From NCBI RefSeq assembly GCF_030524025.1, contig NZ_JAUNHI010000013.1:1-62914 (forward strand): DNA of 62,914 nucleotides. The letters run 5' to 3'. The translations under genes and the position numbers were made by a program. Shown one piece after another: positions 1 through 9,097 of the stretch; the stretch's first letter is position 1, and the number at the start of each line of letters is the position of its first letter. The notes under the pieces are model-generated. The model made no database searches. It saw only the letters and a program-made list of their open reading frames with translations, and was not told the DNA's origin. This stretch comes from Actinomyces sp. (GTDB lineage Bacteria > Actinomycetota > Actinomycetes > Actinomycetales > Actinomycetaceae).

Positions 1-2
1 AG

Positions 3-572
3 GGCTACAAGTTCTCCACCTACGCCACCTGGTGGATCCGCCAGGCCATCACCCGGGCTATGGCCGACCAGGCGCGCACCATCCGCATCCCGGTGCACAT
101 GGTCGAGGTCATCAACAAGCTGGCCCGCGTCCAGCGCCAGATGCTCCAGGACCTGGGCCGCGAGCCCACCCCCGAGGAGCTGGCCCTCGAGCTGGACATG
201 ACCCCGGAGAAGGTCATCGAGGTCCAGAAGTACGGTCGGGAGCCGATCTCCCTGCACACCCCCCTGGGCGAGGACGGCGACTCCGAGTTCGGTGACCTCA
301 TCGAGGACTCCGAGGCCGTCGTGCCCGCCGATGCCGTCAGCTTCACTCTGCTCCAGGAGCAGCTGCACGCCGTGCTCGACACGCTCTCGGAGCGTGAGGC
401 GGGCGTGGTCTCGATGCGCTTCGGGCTGACCGACGGCCAGCCCAAGACTCTCGACGAGATCGGGAAGGTCTACGGCGTCACGCGAGAGCGCATCCGGCAG
501 ATCGAGTCCAAGACGATGAGCAAGTTGCGCCACCCCTCGCGCAGCCAGGTGCTGCGCGACTACCTCGACTGA
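3..572 (+). CDS. sigA: Principal RNA polymerase sigma factor, 3' part
   Basis: This is the C-terminal 189 residues of a group 1 sigma-70 factor; the gene is cut by the window edge and the frame is open from base 3. Region 2.4 opens the fragment ([18 protein letters not shown]), region 3 follows ([14 protein letters not shown], then the REPTPEELA segment), and region 4 with its helix-turn-helix closes it ([20 protein letters not shown], ending [10 protein letters not shown]). These are textbook housekeeping RpoD/HrdB features, so it directs RNA polymerase to most vegetative promoters. In many actinobacteria this gene lies next to a DUF7455 gene and a second type IIA topoisomerase; here about 13 kb of other material separates them. 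Confidence 0.97.
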   Translation, partial: GYKFSTYATWWIRQAITRAMADQARTIRIPVHMVEVINKLARVQRQMLQDLGREPTPEELALELDMTPEKVIEVQKYGREPISLHTPLGEDGDSEFGDLIEDSEAVVPADAVSFTLLQEQLHAVLDTLSEREAGVVSMRFGLTDGQPKTLDEIGKVYGVTRERIRQIESKTMSKLRHPSRSQVLRDYLD

Positions 573-577
573 CTCCC

Positions 578-797
578 TTGCTGGGGCTGGAGGCGGCGGG
601 CGTGGTCAGCGGCCTGGCGTGCGTGTGGCTGGCCGTGCGCCAGAACGTGTGGACCTTCCCGGTCGGCCTGGTCAACAACCTGCTTCCTGGCGATGTACTG
701 GGTGGCCGGCATCCACGCCAACGCCTTGCTCCAGCTCGTCTTCGCGGCCCTGGCGGTGCTGGGCTGGAGGTGGTGGCTGCGTGGGGACCGCGGCGGC
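578..797 (+). pseudogene. PnuC-like transporter remnant (N-terminal part, frameshifted)
   Basis: Beginning a few bases after sigA, the frame from TTG 578 reads EAAGVVSGLACVWLAVRQNV and continues WTFPVGLVNN, the typical first transmembrane part of PnuC-type nicotinamide riboside/vitamin transporters. At about 682-684 the similarity moves to another frame (CFLAMYWVAGIHANALLQLV, then FAALAVLGWRWWLRG), which is the second PnuC segment. The remaining five or so membrane segments are missing and the text runs straight into a von Willebrand-like segment near 800. One surplus base at the C/T run near 683 explains the shift. It cannot make a transporter. The PnuC assignment rests on pattern recognition of about 70 residues. 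Confidence 0.6.
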
Positions 798-799
798 GA

Positions 800-1318
800 C
801 CCGCGGCGCCTGCCCCTGGACCTCGACCTGTACCTGGACTGCGCGGGGTCGATGCCCGATCCCGCCCGCGTGCTGTCCCCGGTGGCCGTGGCCGGCACCA
901 TCCTGGCGCTGTCCGCCCTGCGCGCCGGGGGCCGCGTCCAGGCGACCACCTGGTCGGGGCACGACCAGATCGCCACGACCGACGGCTTCACCCGGGACGT
1001 CGAGGCCGTCATGGCCGACCTCGCCGCGGCCGCCGGCCACTGGCAGGCTCCCGGTGTCGACGGCGACGCGGTGCTGGCCGACGCGGTGCGCGACACCGGC
1101 CTGTCGCTGGCCTCCTTCGACGCCGCCCTGGCCGGGGCCCCGACCCGCTCCGGTGACAACCCCGAGCCCGACGGGCCTCCCCCTGAGCTGTACGTCCTGG
1201 CGTCCCGGATGCTGCGCCGGGTGCACGCCGAGCAGGCACCTGCACAGACCCTGCGCGACCGCGGGCCCGAGCCCGGCGCACAGATGCTCGCCCGCCGGAT
1301 CCGGGAGGGCTCGCTGAC
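800..1318 (+). pseudogene. VWA-domain protein remnant
   Basis: In the frame that continues from the PnuC-like piece, LPLDLDLYLDCAGSMPDPAR starts a von Willebrand factor A fold with a MIDAS-like DxxxSM signature. It is followed by LALSALRAGGRVQATTWSG and ATTDGFTRD, as in actinobacterial VWA proteins near MoxR-type ATPases. There is no start codon or ribosome site of its own and the N-terminal part of any such protein is absent. Similarity that I recognise fades after about base 1010. The rest of the frame (ADAVRDTGLSLASFDAAL and onward) is coding-like but unassigned. It is best read as an internal gene fragment left by deletions. Confidence 0.45.
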
Positions 1319-1579
1319 CCAGCGCAGCACCGGCTCCGAGCCGCGCCCGGACTGCACCCCCGCGCCGCCGTCTGGTCGGTCCACCAGGAGGCCGACGGGC
1401 GCCTGGAGGTGCTGGCCGCCGACGGCCGGGGGAGCCTCGAACCGGCCCTGGCCCGGCGGATCCGAGACGGCCTGGGCACCCTGCTGGGCCGGCCGGTCGG
1501 TGTGCGTCCGCTGCCGGACTCCCACCGGGCCTCACGCCGCGTCACCTCGGCGCTGCCCGGGCACGACGGCCTGGAGTGA
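1319..1579 (+). pseudogene. 3' gene remnant of unknown family
   Basis: In a different frame from the VWA piece, the stretch ending at TGA 1577-1579 reads PRAAVWSVHQEADGRLEVLA, then SLEPALARRIRDGLGTLLGR and PVGVRPLP. This looks like the last 60-80 residues of a real protein: a two-strand, amphipathic-helix ending like that of CapK/phenylacetate-CoA-ligase-type adenylating enzymes, which I suggest only weakly. No start exists nearby and the upstream frame is closed by a stop at 1184-1186. It faces the convergent exopolysaccharide operon and ends 19 bp from it. It is the third unrelated remnant within 1 kb. Confidence 0.35.
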
Positions 1580-1598
1580 GCCCCCGGCACGCCCCTGC

Positions 1599-3071
1599 TC
1601 AGGCCGACCCCTCCCGGGCCAGGACGACCTTGACCGTCTTGAGCAGGATCTGCAGGTCCAGGGAGAAGGTCCAGTTCTCCACGTAGAACAGGTCGAAGCG
1701 CAGCGCCTCCTCCCAGGACAGGCGCGAGCGCCCGTTGACCTGCCACATCCCGGTCATCCCCGGCTTGACCAATAGCCTGCGCGCAGCCGTCTCGTCGTAG
1801 AGCTCGACCTCCTGGGGCACCTGCGGCCGGGGCCCGACCAGGCTCATCGACCCCTCCAGGACGTTGAACAGCTGGGGGAGCTCGTCGAGGGAAGTGCGCC
1901 GCAGCATGTTGCCGATGCCCGTGATCCGCGGGTCGCGGTCGACCTTGAACAACGGCGTGTCGGCGGTGCCCTGGCTCGCCAGGAGGGCGGCCAGCTCGCC
2001 GTCGGCGTTGACCCGCATCGTCCGGAACTTCCAGATCCGGAACTCCCGGCCGCTCAGTCCGATCCGGGTCTGGCGGAAGAACGCGGGCCCCCGGTCCTCC
2101 CTCCAGATGAGCAGCGGGATGATCAGCCACACCGGCAGGAGGACGACGATGAGCAGTGCCGCGATGAGGATGTCGCAGACCCGCTTGGCCCGGGCGCGAA
2201 GCAGGCCGAAGGAGCCGATCTGGATCTCCAGCAGGGAGATCCCGCCGATCGGCCGCAGGTGCAGGCGCTGGCCCGAGACGTCGAGCACCGAGGGAACCAT
2301 GATGAGCTGGCTCGTGGGCCCCAGCGCCCAGCTGATTCGCCGGATGTCGGGCGGGGTCAGCCGAGGGGTCTGGGTGATGAGCACAGTGACGCCCTCGACT
2401 CCCTCGAGGGACTCCTCGAGGTCCTCGACGGCGCCGACCACCGGCACCGACAGGTCCGGCGCTTCGTCCCGCTCCGCCGGTGAGCCGGCGAGGAAGGCGC
2501 CACGGGGTGCCAGCCCGAGCTCGGGCCGCTGCTCGATCGTGGTGACCACCGAGGCCACCGACTCCGGGGAGCCCACGACGAAGGTCGGGTGGGTGAAGGT
2601 GCCCCGCCGTCGGGCCCGCACGAAGTAGCGGCGGGCGGCCCAGCGCCAGGCGAGCAGAGCGAGGAACCCCAGGGGCAGGGTCGTCAGGAAGTAGGCCCGC
2701 GGCAGCTGGATCCCACTGAGGTAGGACAGCAGGGCCAGCGCGCCGAACACGGTGACCGTGGCCTGGGTGGCGCGGAGGAACTCGTCGGGGCCGTATCCCA
2801 AGATGCGTTCGACATGGGACTTCATGGCGATGAGGAACAGCCACCAGCTCAGGACGATGAAGGCGCACAGCACTATGCTGCCCGTGGGGAGACCGAGCAC
2901 CGAGCCGCTCATCGGCATCTCGGCGGCCTGGACGTTGAGCACATTGCACGTGAGCATAACCAGCGTGATGATGAGCAGGTCGCCGGCGTGAAGGAGACGT
3001 TGGAACCGCGCCATCGAGTGGGGTCCAGTGGTGTTCGAGGCGCCATAGGGGACGAGGCAGGCTTGAGACAT
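1599..3071 (-). CDS. Priming sugar-phosphate transferase (polyprenyl glycosylphosphotransferase)
   Basis: 490 residues. It transfers the first sugar phosphate from a nucleotide sugar to undecaprenyl phosphate at the inner membrane, starting each exopolysaccharide repeat unit. The N-terminal half has four hydrophobic segments (for example LLIITLVMLTCNVL near residues 32-45) and a CoA-binding-like middle. A further membrane helix (KRVCDILIAALLIVVLLPVW, about residue 300) leads into the catalytic bacterial sugar transferase domain with FRQTRIGL, FRIWKFRTM, DELPQLFNVLEGSMSLVGPRP and KPGMTGMWQVNGRS. This is the WcaJ/CpsE class. The ATG at 3071 follows a GGAAAG site; Met20 is a possible shorter start. 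It is the last gene of the minus-strand operon, 182 bp after the Wzz/CpsD-like gene. Confidence 0.93.
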   Translation of the reverse strand: MSQACLVPYGASNTTGPHSMARFQRLLHAGDLLIITLVMLTCNVLNVQAAEMPMSGSVLGLPTGSIVLCAFIVLSWWLFLIAMKSHVERILGYGPDEFLRATQATVTVFGALALLSYLSGIQLPRAYFLTTLPLGFLALLAWRWAARRYFVRARRRGTFTHPTFVVGSPESVASVVTTIEQRPELGLAPRGAFLAGSPAERDEAPDLSVPVVGAVEDLEESLEGVEGVTVLITQTPRLTPPDIRRISWALGPTSQLIMVPSVLDVSGQRLHLRPIGGISLLEIQIGSFGLLRARAKRVCDILIAALLIVVLLPVWLIIPLLIWREDRGPAFFRQTRIGLSGREFRIWKFRTMRVNADGELAALLASQGTADTPLFKVDRDPRITGIGNMLRRTSLDELPQLFNVLEGSMSLVGPRPQVPQEVELYDETAARRLLVKPGMTGMWQVNGRSRLSWEEALRFDLFYVENWTFSLDLQILLKTVKVVLAREGSA

Positions 3072-3253
3072 GGTCTTTCCAGAGTCGAGCAGTTTGACGG
3101 CGGGTCGGGACAGGTGGCATAAGGGGACTGCTGTCGCGTCGACAGGCTTGGTCCGGGTCGAAGAAGGTCATGCGGGGAGTCTCGGGGAGGCAACGGGGAG
3201 AAGGACTCTGCCCTGCCTTTCTGCCGGCGGTGGCGGCACTGGGGGACGGGTGC

Positions 3254-4594
3254 TCAGGCGGCGGTAGGACGCCGTTTGAGCCGGCCCCGCCGGGCCGGGG
3301 CGACCCGGTTGACGACCGTGCCCAGGACCTGGCCGCCACCGCGCTCGACGGCGGCGGCGGCGCCCAGCAACTGGCCCCGGGTCGTCCGGCCGGCGCGGGC
3401 CACGAGCACGGTGTCGCGCCCACCGGCCAGCACGACCCCGTCGGTGACCTCCTCCAGGGGAGGGGAGTCGATGACGACGAGCCGGTCGGCCGACAGCTCG
3501 GACAGCAGGTCAGCCATACGGGTCGAGCCCAACAGCTCGGAGGGGTTGGCCACCTGGGACCCGGCGGGCAGGACCTCCAGGCCGGCGACGGCGGTGGGCG
3601 CCAGCGCCTGGTCGAGGCTCGCCCGGCCGGTCAGGAGCTCGACCAGTCCGGGACCCCCACCCAGTGCGAGCGCCTCCTGGAGGACCGGGGCGCGCAGGTC
3701 CCCCTCGACCAGGACGACACGGTGACCGGCCAGGGCCATGACCCGGGCCAGGCCGGTGGCCAGGGTCGTCCGTCCCTCGGCACGCCGGGCCGAGGCCACG
3801 ACGAGGGTCCCGCGCCCTCCGCCGGCGTGGCTGGGGCGCAGCGCGGTGCGCAGCATGCGCAGGCGCTCCTCCGTCAGGCCGTCGGCGGGCGCCGCACCGC
3901 GGCCCCGGGCCAGGCCGGCCGACTCCGGGACGAGGGCCAGGACACCGGCACCTGCCCCCGAGGTGGCCTCGGCGCCCGAGCGGATCGTCTGGTCCAGGCT
4001 CCGGCGGGCGACCACCCACGTGTAGGCGACGACGAGACCGCCCAGGACACCGAGGGCGACCAGGCGCAGCGGGGCCGGCGAGCGGGTCACGCCCGAGGCC
4101 TCGGCCGAGGACATCGAGACGACCTCGACCGGCGAGTCCTGGCCCTCGAGGCGCTCGATCTCGGCCGCCGCCTGGCGGATGACCTCGTCGGCGACCAGCC
4201 GCGCCTGGTCCGGGGAGGCGGCGCCGGCCGACACGGTGATCGTCAGCGTGTCGGTCGTGTGCGCCGCCGACAATGAGCCGGCCAGCGCCGCCGGGCTCAT
4301 CTCCAGCCCCAGGGCCTCCACGACCTGCCGGGCCACCGTGGGAGAGGTGAAGACCGGCACGAAGGCCTCCGCCTTCTGGTTGGCCATCTGGGAGGCCGCG
4401 TAGTAGGACTCCGCCTGGTCGGCTCCCTGGGAGGCGACGTCGACACGCACGTAGGAGGTCGCCGAAGCCGTGTAGGAGGCCGGGACAACGGCCACCGCAG
4501 CCACTCCCAGGAGCGCACCGGCCAGCGCGCCCAGCGCCAACGTCCCGAGCCGTCGACGGGCCGCCAAGAGCAGATCCGCAAGCGTCATATCCAT
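3254..4594 (-). CDS. Wzz/CpsD-like polysaccharide co-polymerase with altered ATPase motifs
   Basis: 446 residues. The N-terminal Wzz domain has one helix at about residues 17-38 (LGTLALGALAGALLGVAAVA), a periplasmic loop and a second helix (RLVALGVLGGLVVAYTWVVA). It is fused to a cytoplasmic CpsD/BY-kinase-like ATPase domain. Such proteins set chain length in Wzy-dependent export. The ATPase motifs are unusual: the P-loop reads AEGRTTLA, so the invariant Lys of GEGKST is Arg; Walker A' reads VVLVEGDLR with Glu for the first Asp; Walker B (LVVIDSPPL) is normal. The C-terminus (RRGRLKRRPTAA) has no tyrosine cluster. I infer a structural co-polymerase with weak or no tyrosine kinase activity. 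It lies between the Wzx gene (37 bp upstream) and the priming transferase gene. Confidence 0.85.
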   Translation of the reverse strand: MDMTLADLLLAARRRLGTLALGALAGALLGVAAVAVVPASYTASATSYVRVDVASQGADQAESYYAASQMANQKAEAFVPVFTSPTVARQVVEALGLEMSPAALAGSLSAAHTTDTLTITVSAGAASPDQARLVADEVIRQAAAEIERLEGQDSPVEVVSMSSAEASGVTRSPAPLRLVALGVLGGLVVAYTWVVARRSLDQTIRSGAEATSGAGAGVLALVPESAGLARGRGAAPADGLTEERLRMLRTALRPSHAGGGRGTLVVASARRAEGRTTLATGLARVMALAGHRVVLVEGDLRAPVLQEALALGGGPGLVELLTGRASLDQALAPTAVAGLEVLPAGSQVANPSELLGSTRMADLLSELSADRLVVIDSPPLEEVTDGVVLAGGRDTVLVARAGRTTRGQLLGAAAAVERGGGQVLGTVVNRVAPARRGRLKRRPTAA

Positions 4595-4631
4595 CCCATC
4601 TCCCGCCGTTCACACCGAACGGCGCAGTTGA

Positions 4632-6104
4632 TCACTTCATCGAGTTGATTGCTCGCAGCGAAGTCACGAGCGGTACGGCGTTGAGCGCCAGGACTGCGGC
4701 CGAGACCGCACAGAACACGAGGACCGCGACCGCCGGCACCGCCAGCCCCACCGCGGTCAGGGCCGACCGCAGTGCCCAGCCGGCCAGGCAGGCACCCGCC
4801 GCCGAGACTGCGTAGAGCGCCAGGCCCCGGGCCGGCAGCACCGCCGAGGCCCTGCCGCCCAGCTGCCGCAGGCTCAGGTGCACCAGCGCACCGGCCATGA
4901 CGAGGTTGACCACTACCGAGGCCAGAGCCGGCCCCACGAAGCCCATGACCTCGTACAGCACCACGCACAGCACCGCATTGGCCGCCACGGCCACGAGCGA
5001 CACCGCCATAAGCGTCCTGGTGCGGCCCGAGGCGCTCAGGATGAGTGAGAGGCCGGCGAAGCGGATCATCGCCGTCACGAGGCTGAGCCGGAACACCACC
5101 TCCCCCGGCAGGTAGCGCGCCCCGTAGAGCACCTGGATGAACTCGGGGGCCACCACGAGGCAGGCCAGGCAGAAGGTGACCGTGGTCAGGAAACCCACCG
5201 ACAGGTAGCGCCCGAACAGCTCCAGGGCCCGGTCGCGGCGACCGGCACCGATGTAGCGGGTCATCACCGGGATGATGACCGTCAGGAACGAGGTGGCCAC
5301 GACGTCGAAGGGCAGGATCGTCGTGCAGTTGGCGTAGACCGCGTACATTTGCGTCGACTCGTTCATCCCGATGACCAGGGCACCGACCTGCCTCATGAGC
5401 GAGGCCGTCATGACGTAGACGGCCATGGGCAGGCAGAAGGCGAACACCTCCTTGACCATGCCCCAGTGGAGCCGCACCCAGCTGATCGCGAAGGCCCCTC
5501 GACGGAAGGCGTCCCAGAACCACAGGACCGACAGGACGTCCAGGACGAGCAACATCCCCAGAAGCGTGGCGATGCTCGAGGTCAACAGGGCCGTGACCAC
5601 CACGGCGGCCAGCTTGAGGGCCGAGAACACGAGGTTCCTCACCGCGATCGTCCTGGCCCGGCCGATCGACACGACCAGCACCTGCAGGACGGTCGTCATG
5701 TTGGTGAGCATTGGCCGCAGGGCGAGCAGGACGACCAGCGGCTCCAGGGCGCTATTGTCGAAGTAGGCGCCGATGGCACCGCGCAGCGCGAGGAGGACCA
5801 GCGCCGTGGCCAGGCCGGTGAGGACCTGCAGGACCAGGACGGTACGGACGTACTCCTGCGAGGAGCGCCTCCGGTCATCGCGGTTGAAGAAGTAGTTGAC
5901 GGCGTCGGCCAGGCCCAGGACAGTCATGTCGGCGCACAGCGTGACCAGCAGCACCCCCTGGGCGTAGGTGCCGTAGGCGTGCAGCGACAGGCTGTGCGAG
6001 AGCACCATCGTCGAGACGATGCCCGTCGAGAGCGTGACGACCTTCACCCCCGCGAGCAGGAGGGAGTCGACCGAGGAGCCGGAGCCGGGCAGACGTGGGC
6101 TCAC
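4632..6104 (-). CDS. wzx: Polysaccharide flippase (Wzx-type, MOP superfamily)
   Basis: 490 residues, with hydrophobic segments spread over the whole length (about a dozen or more). It is a MATE/MOP-type exporter that turns lipid-linked repeat units to the outer face of the membrane. Typical parts are YGTYAQGVLLVTLCADMTVL with GLADAVNYFFNR near residues 35-65, and the PFDVVATSFLTVIIPVMTRY segment in the middle. The GTG at 6104 is preferred because it overlaps the stop of the acyltransferase gene by 4 bp (GTGA); the longer reading frame upstream is only the acyltransferase gene in another frame. It ends LVTSLRAINSMK. Confidence 0.9.
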   Translation of the reverse strand: MSPRLPGSGSSVDSLLLAGVKVVTLSTGIVSTMVLSHSLSLHAYGTYAQGVLLVTLCADMTVLGLADAVNYFFNRDDRRRSSQEYVRTVLVLQVLTGLATALVLLALRGAIGAYFDNSALEPLVVLLALRPMLTNMTTVLQVLVVSIGRARTIAVRNLVFSALKLAAVVVTALLTSSIATLLGMLLVLDVLSVLWFWDAFRRGAFAISWVRLHWGMVKEVFAFCLPMAVYVMTASLMRQVGALVIGMNESTQMYAVYANCTTILPFDVVATSFLTVIIPVMTRYIGAGRRDRALELFGRYLSVGFLTTVTFCLACLVVAPEFIQVLYGARYLPGEVVFRLSLVTAMIRFAGLSLILSASGRTRTLMAVSLVAVAANAVLCVVLYEVMGFVGPALASVVVNLVMAGALVHLSLRQLGGRASAVLPARGLALYAVSAAGACLAGWALRSALTAVGLAVPAVAVLVFCAVSAAVLALNAVPLVTSLRAINSMK

Positions 6105-6700
6105 CGGAGCCTCTTGACCACGGTGGCGGGGTTGCCCGCCACGATCGAGTAGGCGGGGACGTCCTTGGTGACCACGGCGTGGGAGGCGACTACCGACCCC
6201 CGGCCGACCGTCACCCCCTTGAGCACGGTGGCGAACTCCCCGATCCACACGTTGTCCTCAATGACCACGGGCGCCGAGTCCGCCTCGGTCCACGACCACA
6301 GGGGGCCGCCGTGCTCACCGCGGGTCATGCGCTCGCGGGCCTCGGGAGAGGTCGGGTGGTTGTTGTTGTCGTAGATGCGCACATGGTTGGAGATGATGAC
6401 GCCGGTGCCGATGACCAGGGAGTCGATCGCGCCGATCATCGTCGAGCCGGCCCCGCCGATCCAGCAGTCCGAGCCGATCTCCAGCCGGCCCGACCCCAGG
6501 GTGTAGAGCGAGCAGTCGAGGAAGACGTGGGAGCCGATGACCACCGAGGGGCTGGTGCTCGAGGTCGCCGAGCACCGGGCGAAGGGGCCCAGGACGAGGT
6601 CGGCTCCCGACACGAGGCTGCCCGCGGCGCGGGCGGCGCCGAACTGCCGTTCGGCGGTGCGTGTGCGGGCGGCGTTAACCAGCTGTGACAGGGAGAGCAC
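6101..6700 (-). CDS. Left-handed beta-helix acyltransferase (WbbJ/maltose O-acetyltransferase type)
   Basis: 199 residues. A hexapeptide-repeat O-acetyltransferase that probably acetylates a sugar of the polysaccharide using acetyl-CoA. Hexapeptide turns are clear (IGSHVFLDCS, IGSDCWIGGAGSTMIGAID, VIGTGVIISNHVRIYDNNNH), with the catalytic-type His in SNHVRIYDNNNHP and the C-terminal signature VVIEDNVWIGEFATVLKGV, then AGNPATVVKRLR. The GTG at 6700 is chosen because an AGGAGG-rich purine stretch lies directly upstream; an ATG at 6718 is the alternative. Both overlap the end of the polymerase gene. Its position between the polymerase and flippase genes indicates tailoring of the repeat unit. 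Confidence 0.85.
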   Translation of the reverse strand: MLSLSQLVNAARTRTAERQFGAARAAGSLVSGADLVLGPFARCSATSSTSPSVVIGSHVFLDCSLYTLGSGRLEIGSDCWIGGAGSTMIGAIDSLVIGTGVIISNHVRIYDNNNHPTSPEARERMTRGEHGGPLWSWTEADSAPVVIEDNVWIGEFATVLKGVTVGRGSVVASHAVVTKDVPAYSIVAGNPATVVKRLR

Positions 6701-7997
6701 GCCTCCCCCTCCTCTCATCGTCGGGGGGCAGGAGCTCTCCCGCCCTGGAGGCCAGGAAGGGGATGAGGAAGAACAGCCCCATGTTGTAGACGTAGATCTC
6801 GGACACGGCCATGACCGACATGGCCGCGTAGACCGACACGAGGGCCGCCCGGGCCCAGGGGGAGCAGGCCGAGGCGTCCGCACGCCGACCGGCGGCCATG
6901 AGCAGCGCCAGGAACAGGCCCAGGGCGAGCAGGCCGCCGTCGTGGATGATCTGGAGGTACTGGTTGTGCGCCTGCCACAGCAGCCCGGCGGCGCCGGGGA
7001 CGAAGGCGCCGAAGCTGTCGTTGATGCCGTAGCCCAGCAGGGGGGAGCGCCCCAGGATCGGGAAGGCGGTGTCCCAGATGTCGGTGCGGCCGGTGAGGTT
7101 GACCGACTTGCCCAGCAGCACGTGGATGGCCGAGGCGAAGGCGGTCTGCACCCGCAGGACGACCACCAGGAGGCTGATGACCACGCCCAGGACGGTGACC
7201 CCGCGCATCGACAGCGGCCCGCCGGCCCGGGGCCGGGCGAGGACGACGACGTAGACGAGGGCCCCCACCACCAGCCCCACGTAGGCGGTGGCCACCTGCA
7301 GGGTCACGATCTGGAGGACCCCGGTGGAGATCGCCAGCACGGTGCGCCAGCCCCAGCGGCGCGCGGAGGTCGAGTCGTGCAGGAGCGAGACGAGCACCGC
7401 CGGGAAGATGCAGTCGGTCACGCGGGTGCGGATGCCCAGGAGGTAAGAGGGTTGGTCCCACAGCCCGTCGCCCAGGGGCGCCACCGCTCCCGTGCCGGTC
7501 ATAATCATCGCGTAGTTGATGAGCAGGTAGGCCAGCAGCAGGTCGGCGATCACCCGCAGGAGCCGACGGCGCGCGGCTCGGTCGGCGTCGGCGTGCAGGT
7601 CGATGAGTATGACCACGCCGAGCTGGGACAGGGTCGTGTAGCCCCAGTTGAGCAGGTCGCCGCCGTTGTACACGGTGGGGCCCAGGAAGGACAGGCGGTA
7701 GAGCACGAACAGGACGAGCACCGTGGACAGGGGGGTCCGCCGCATGAGGTGGATGAGGCCCAGCCCGGCCAGGACACCGACCGTGGCCAGCTTGACCAGC
7801 GGGGCGAGGGCCGGGTCCTGACCGACCATGATCGGCTTCATGAGCACGAGGCACACGCCCATGAGCCCGAGGTAGCGCAGGGGGTAGCACCGGTCCAACG
7901 GTCCGCGCTCCACCGCCTGGGACGCGGCCGCCCGGTGGCGGGTAACGAGCGGGGCAGGACGGAGGAGCCCGACGGCGGTCTCAGCGGTAGAGCTCAA
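6675..7997 (-). CDS. O-antigen-polymerase-like protein (Wzy type)
   Basis: 440 residues, about ten or more membrane segments over the full length. It carries the Wzy_C/ligase signature: GRTDIWDTAFPILGRSPLLG followed by the periplasmic loop and AHNQYLQIIHDGGLLALGLF. In this context it most probably joins exopolysaccharide repeat units. Substrate specificity cannot be read from sequence. The ATG at 7997 overlaps the end of the preceding glycosyltransferase gene by 17 bp, and the gene's 3' end overlaps the acyltransferase start, so translation is probably coupled across the three genes. Confidence 0.85.
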   Translation of the reverse strand: MSSTAETAVGLLRPAPLVTRHRAAASQAVERGPLDRCYPLRYLGLMGVCLVLMKPIMVGQDPALAPLVKLATVGVLAGLGLIHLMRRTPLSTVLVLFVLYRLSFLGPTVYNGGDLLNWGYTTLSQLGVVILIDLHADADRAARRRLLRVIADLLLAYLLINYAMIMTGTGAVAPLGDGLWDQPSYLLGIRTRVTDCIFPAVLVSLLHDSTSARRWGWRTVLAISTGVLQIVTLQVATAYVGLVVGALVYVVVLARPRAGGPLSMRGVTVLGVVISLLVVVLRVQTAFASAIHVLLGKSVNLTGRTDIWDTAFPILGRSPLLGYGINDSFGAFVPGAAGLLWQAHNQYLQIIHDGGLLALGLFLALLMAAGRRADASACSPWARAALVSVYAAMSVMAVSEIYVYNMGLFFLIPFLASRAGELLPPDDERRGRRALPVTAG

Positions 7998-9093
7998 CGT
8001 AGCCCTCCATCATCGCCCTGGCCGAGTAGGCCGCGGCCGCCCGCCGCGCGGCCGCACTCATCGAGGCGTAGAGCCCCGGGCTGTCGCACAGGGAGGTCAC
8101 GGCCCGGCAGGCCGCCGCGGCCTCAGGCTCGACGAGGACACCGGTGCGCCCGTCATCGACCATCTCGGGCACGCCGCCCACCGCTGTGGCCACGACCGGC
8201 AGCCCGGAGGCCATCGCCTCGATGATGCTCATCGGCTGGCCCTCGTAGGTCGACAGCAGCACGAAGAGGTCGGCATCCCGGTAGAAGGGCGGCGTGTCCT
8301 GCTGCTGGCCGGCGAAGCGAACCGCCGAGCCGATCCCCAGCTGCCGGACACGCTCCTCGAGCCCGGCCCGCAGGGGGCCGTCGCCCACGAGGGTCAGGCT
8401 CACCTCCCGGCCGGAGGCGAGGAGCCCGGCGACGACCTCGAGGAGCAGGACGTGGTTCTTGGCCTCGGCCAGGCGGGCCACGCACAGCAGCCGCAGCGGG
8501 CGGTGGGTCGGCAGCCCGGTCGGCGTGCCAGAGGGCTCGGCGAAGGCGCTGAGGTCGATCCCGTTGCTGACCACCGGCACGGCCGCTCCCTCCAGGCGGT
8601 ACTCCTGGCGGACCGAGGCGGCCACCTCGTTGCTGACGGCCACCGGCAGCACGCCGTGGTGGAAGGCGTGGCGGTTGACCCGCCTGAGGACCGCGACACC
8701 CGTCTCGCGCAGCGCCAGGTTGTGGACCGTGTGGACCATCCTGACCGGCCGCCTGTGGAGCCTGGCCGCAGGCAGGACGTAATGGAGGACGGGCAGGTGG
8801 GTGTGGATGACCGTGGGCTCGAAGCGTCCCATCTCCCGGAGCAGCCGCTGGACGACCCCCGGGTCGGGGCCCCGGCGCTTGCCCAGCGGGACGACGGTGA
8901 TCCCGGCGCGCTCCATCAGCTCATGGACGGCGGTGCCACCGGCGTGCAGCGAGACGACCTCGACGGCGTGGCCGGCGCCGGCGAGCTCGCGGGCCAGGTG
9001 GAGGACCATCATCTCGGCGCCGCCGGTGACCAGGCCGTGGAGCACGAGCATGACCCGTTGAGATTCTGTTGTCCTTGCTGTTGCTCCTGCCAT
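7981..9093 (-). CDS. Family 4 glycosyltransferase (GT-B fold)
   Basis: 370 residues. The N-terminal Rossmann half starts VMLVLHGLVTGGAEMMVLHL, with the GGAE motif of GT4 enzymes. The C-terminal nucleotide-sugar-binding half has LLCVARLAEAKNHVLLLEVV, VRFAGQQQDTPPFYRDADLF and STYEGQPMSIIEAMASGLPV, the EX7E signature. It adds a sugar to the growing lipid-linked unit on the cytoplasmic side; donor and acceptor are unknown. The ATG at 9093 lies 5 bp after the stop of the upstream glycosyltransferase gene and follows a GGGAGG purine tract; a longer upstream frame is only a shadow. Confidence 0.9.
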   Translation of the reverse strand: MAGATARTTESQRVMLVLHGLVTGGAEMMVLHLARELAGAGHAVEVVSLHAGGTAVHELMERAGITVVPLGKRRGPDPGVVQRLLREMGRFEPTVIHTHLPVLHYVLPAARLHRRPVRMVHTVHNLALRETGVAVLRRVNRHAFHHGVLPVAVSNEVAASVRQEYRLEGAAVPVVSNGIDLSAFAEPSGTPTGLPTHRPLRLLCVARLAEAKNHVLLLEVVAGLLASGREVSLTLVGDGPLRAGLEERVRQLGIGSAVRFAGQQQDTPPFYRDADLFVLLSTYEGQPMSIIEAMASGLPVVATAVGGVPEMVDDGRTGVLVEPEAAAACRAVTSLCDSPGLYASMSAAARRAAAAYSARAMMEGYVELYR

Positions 9094-9097
9094 GGTC

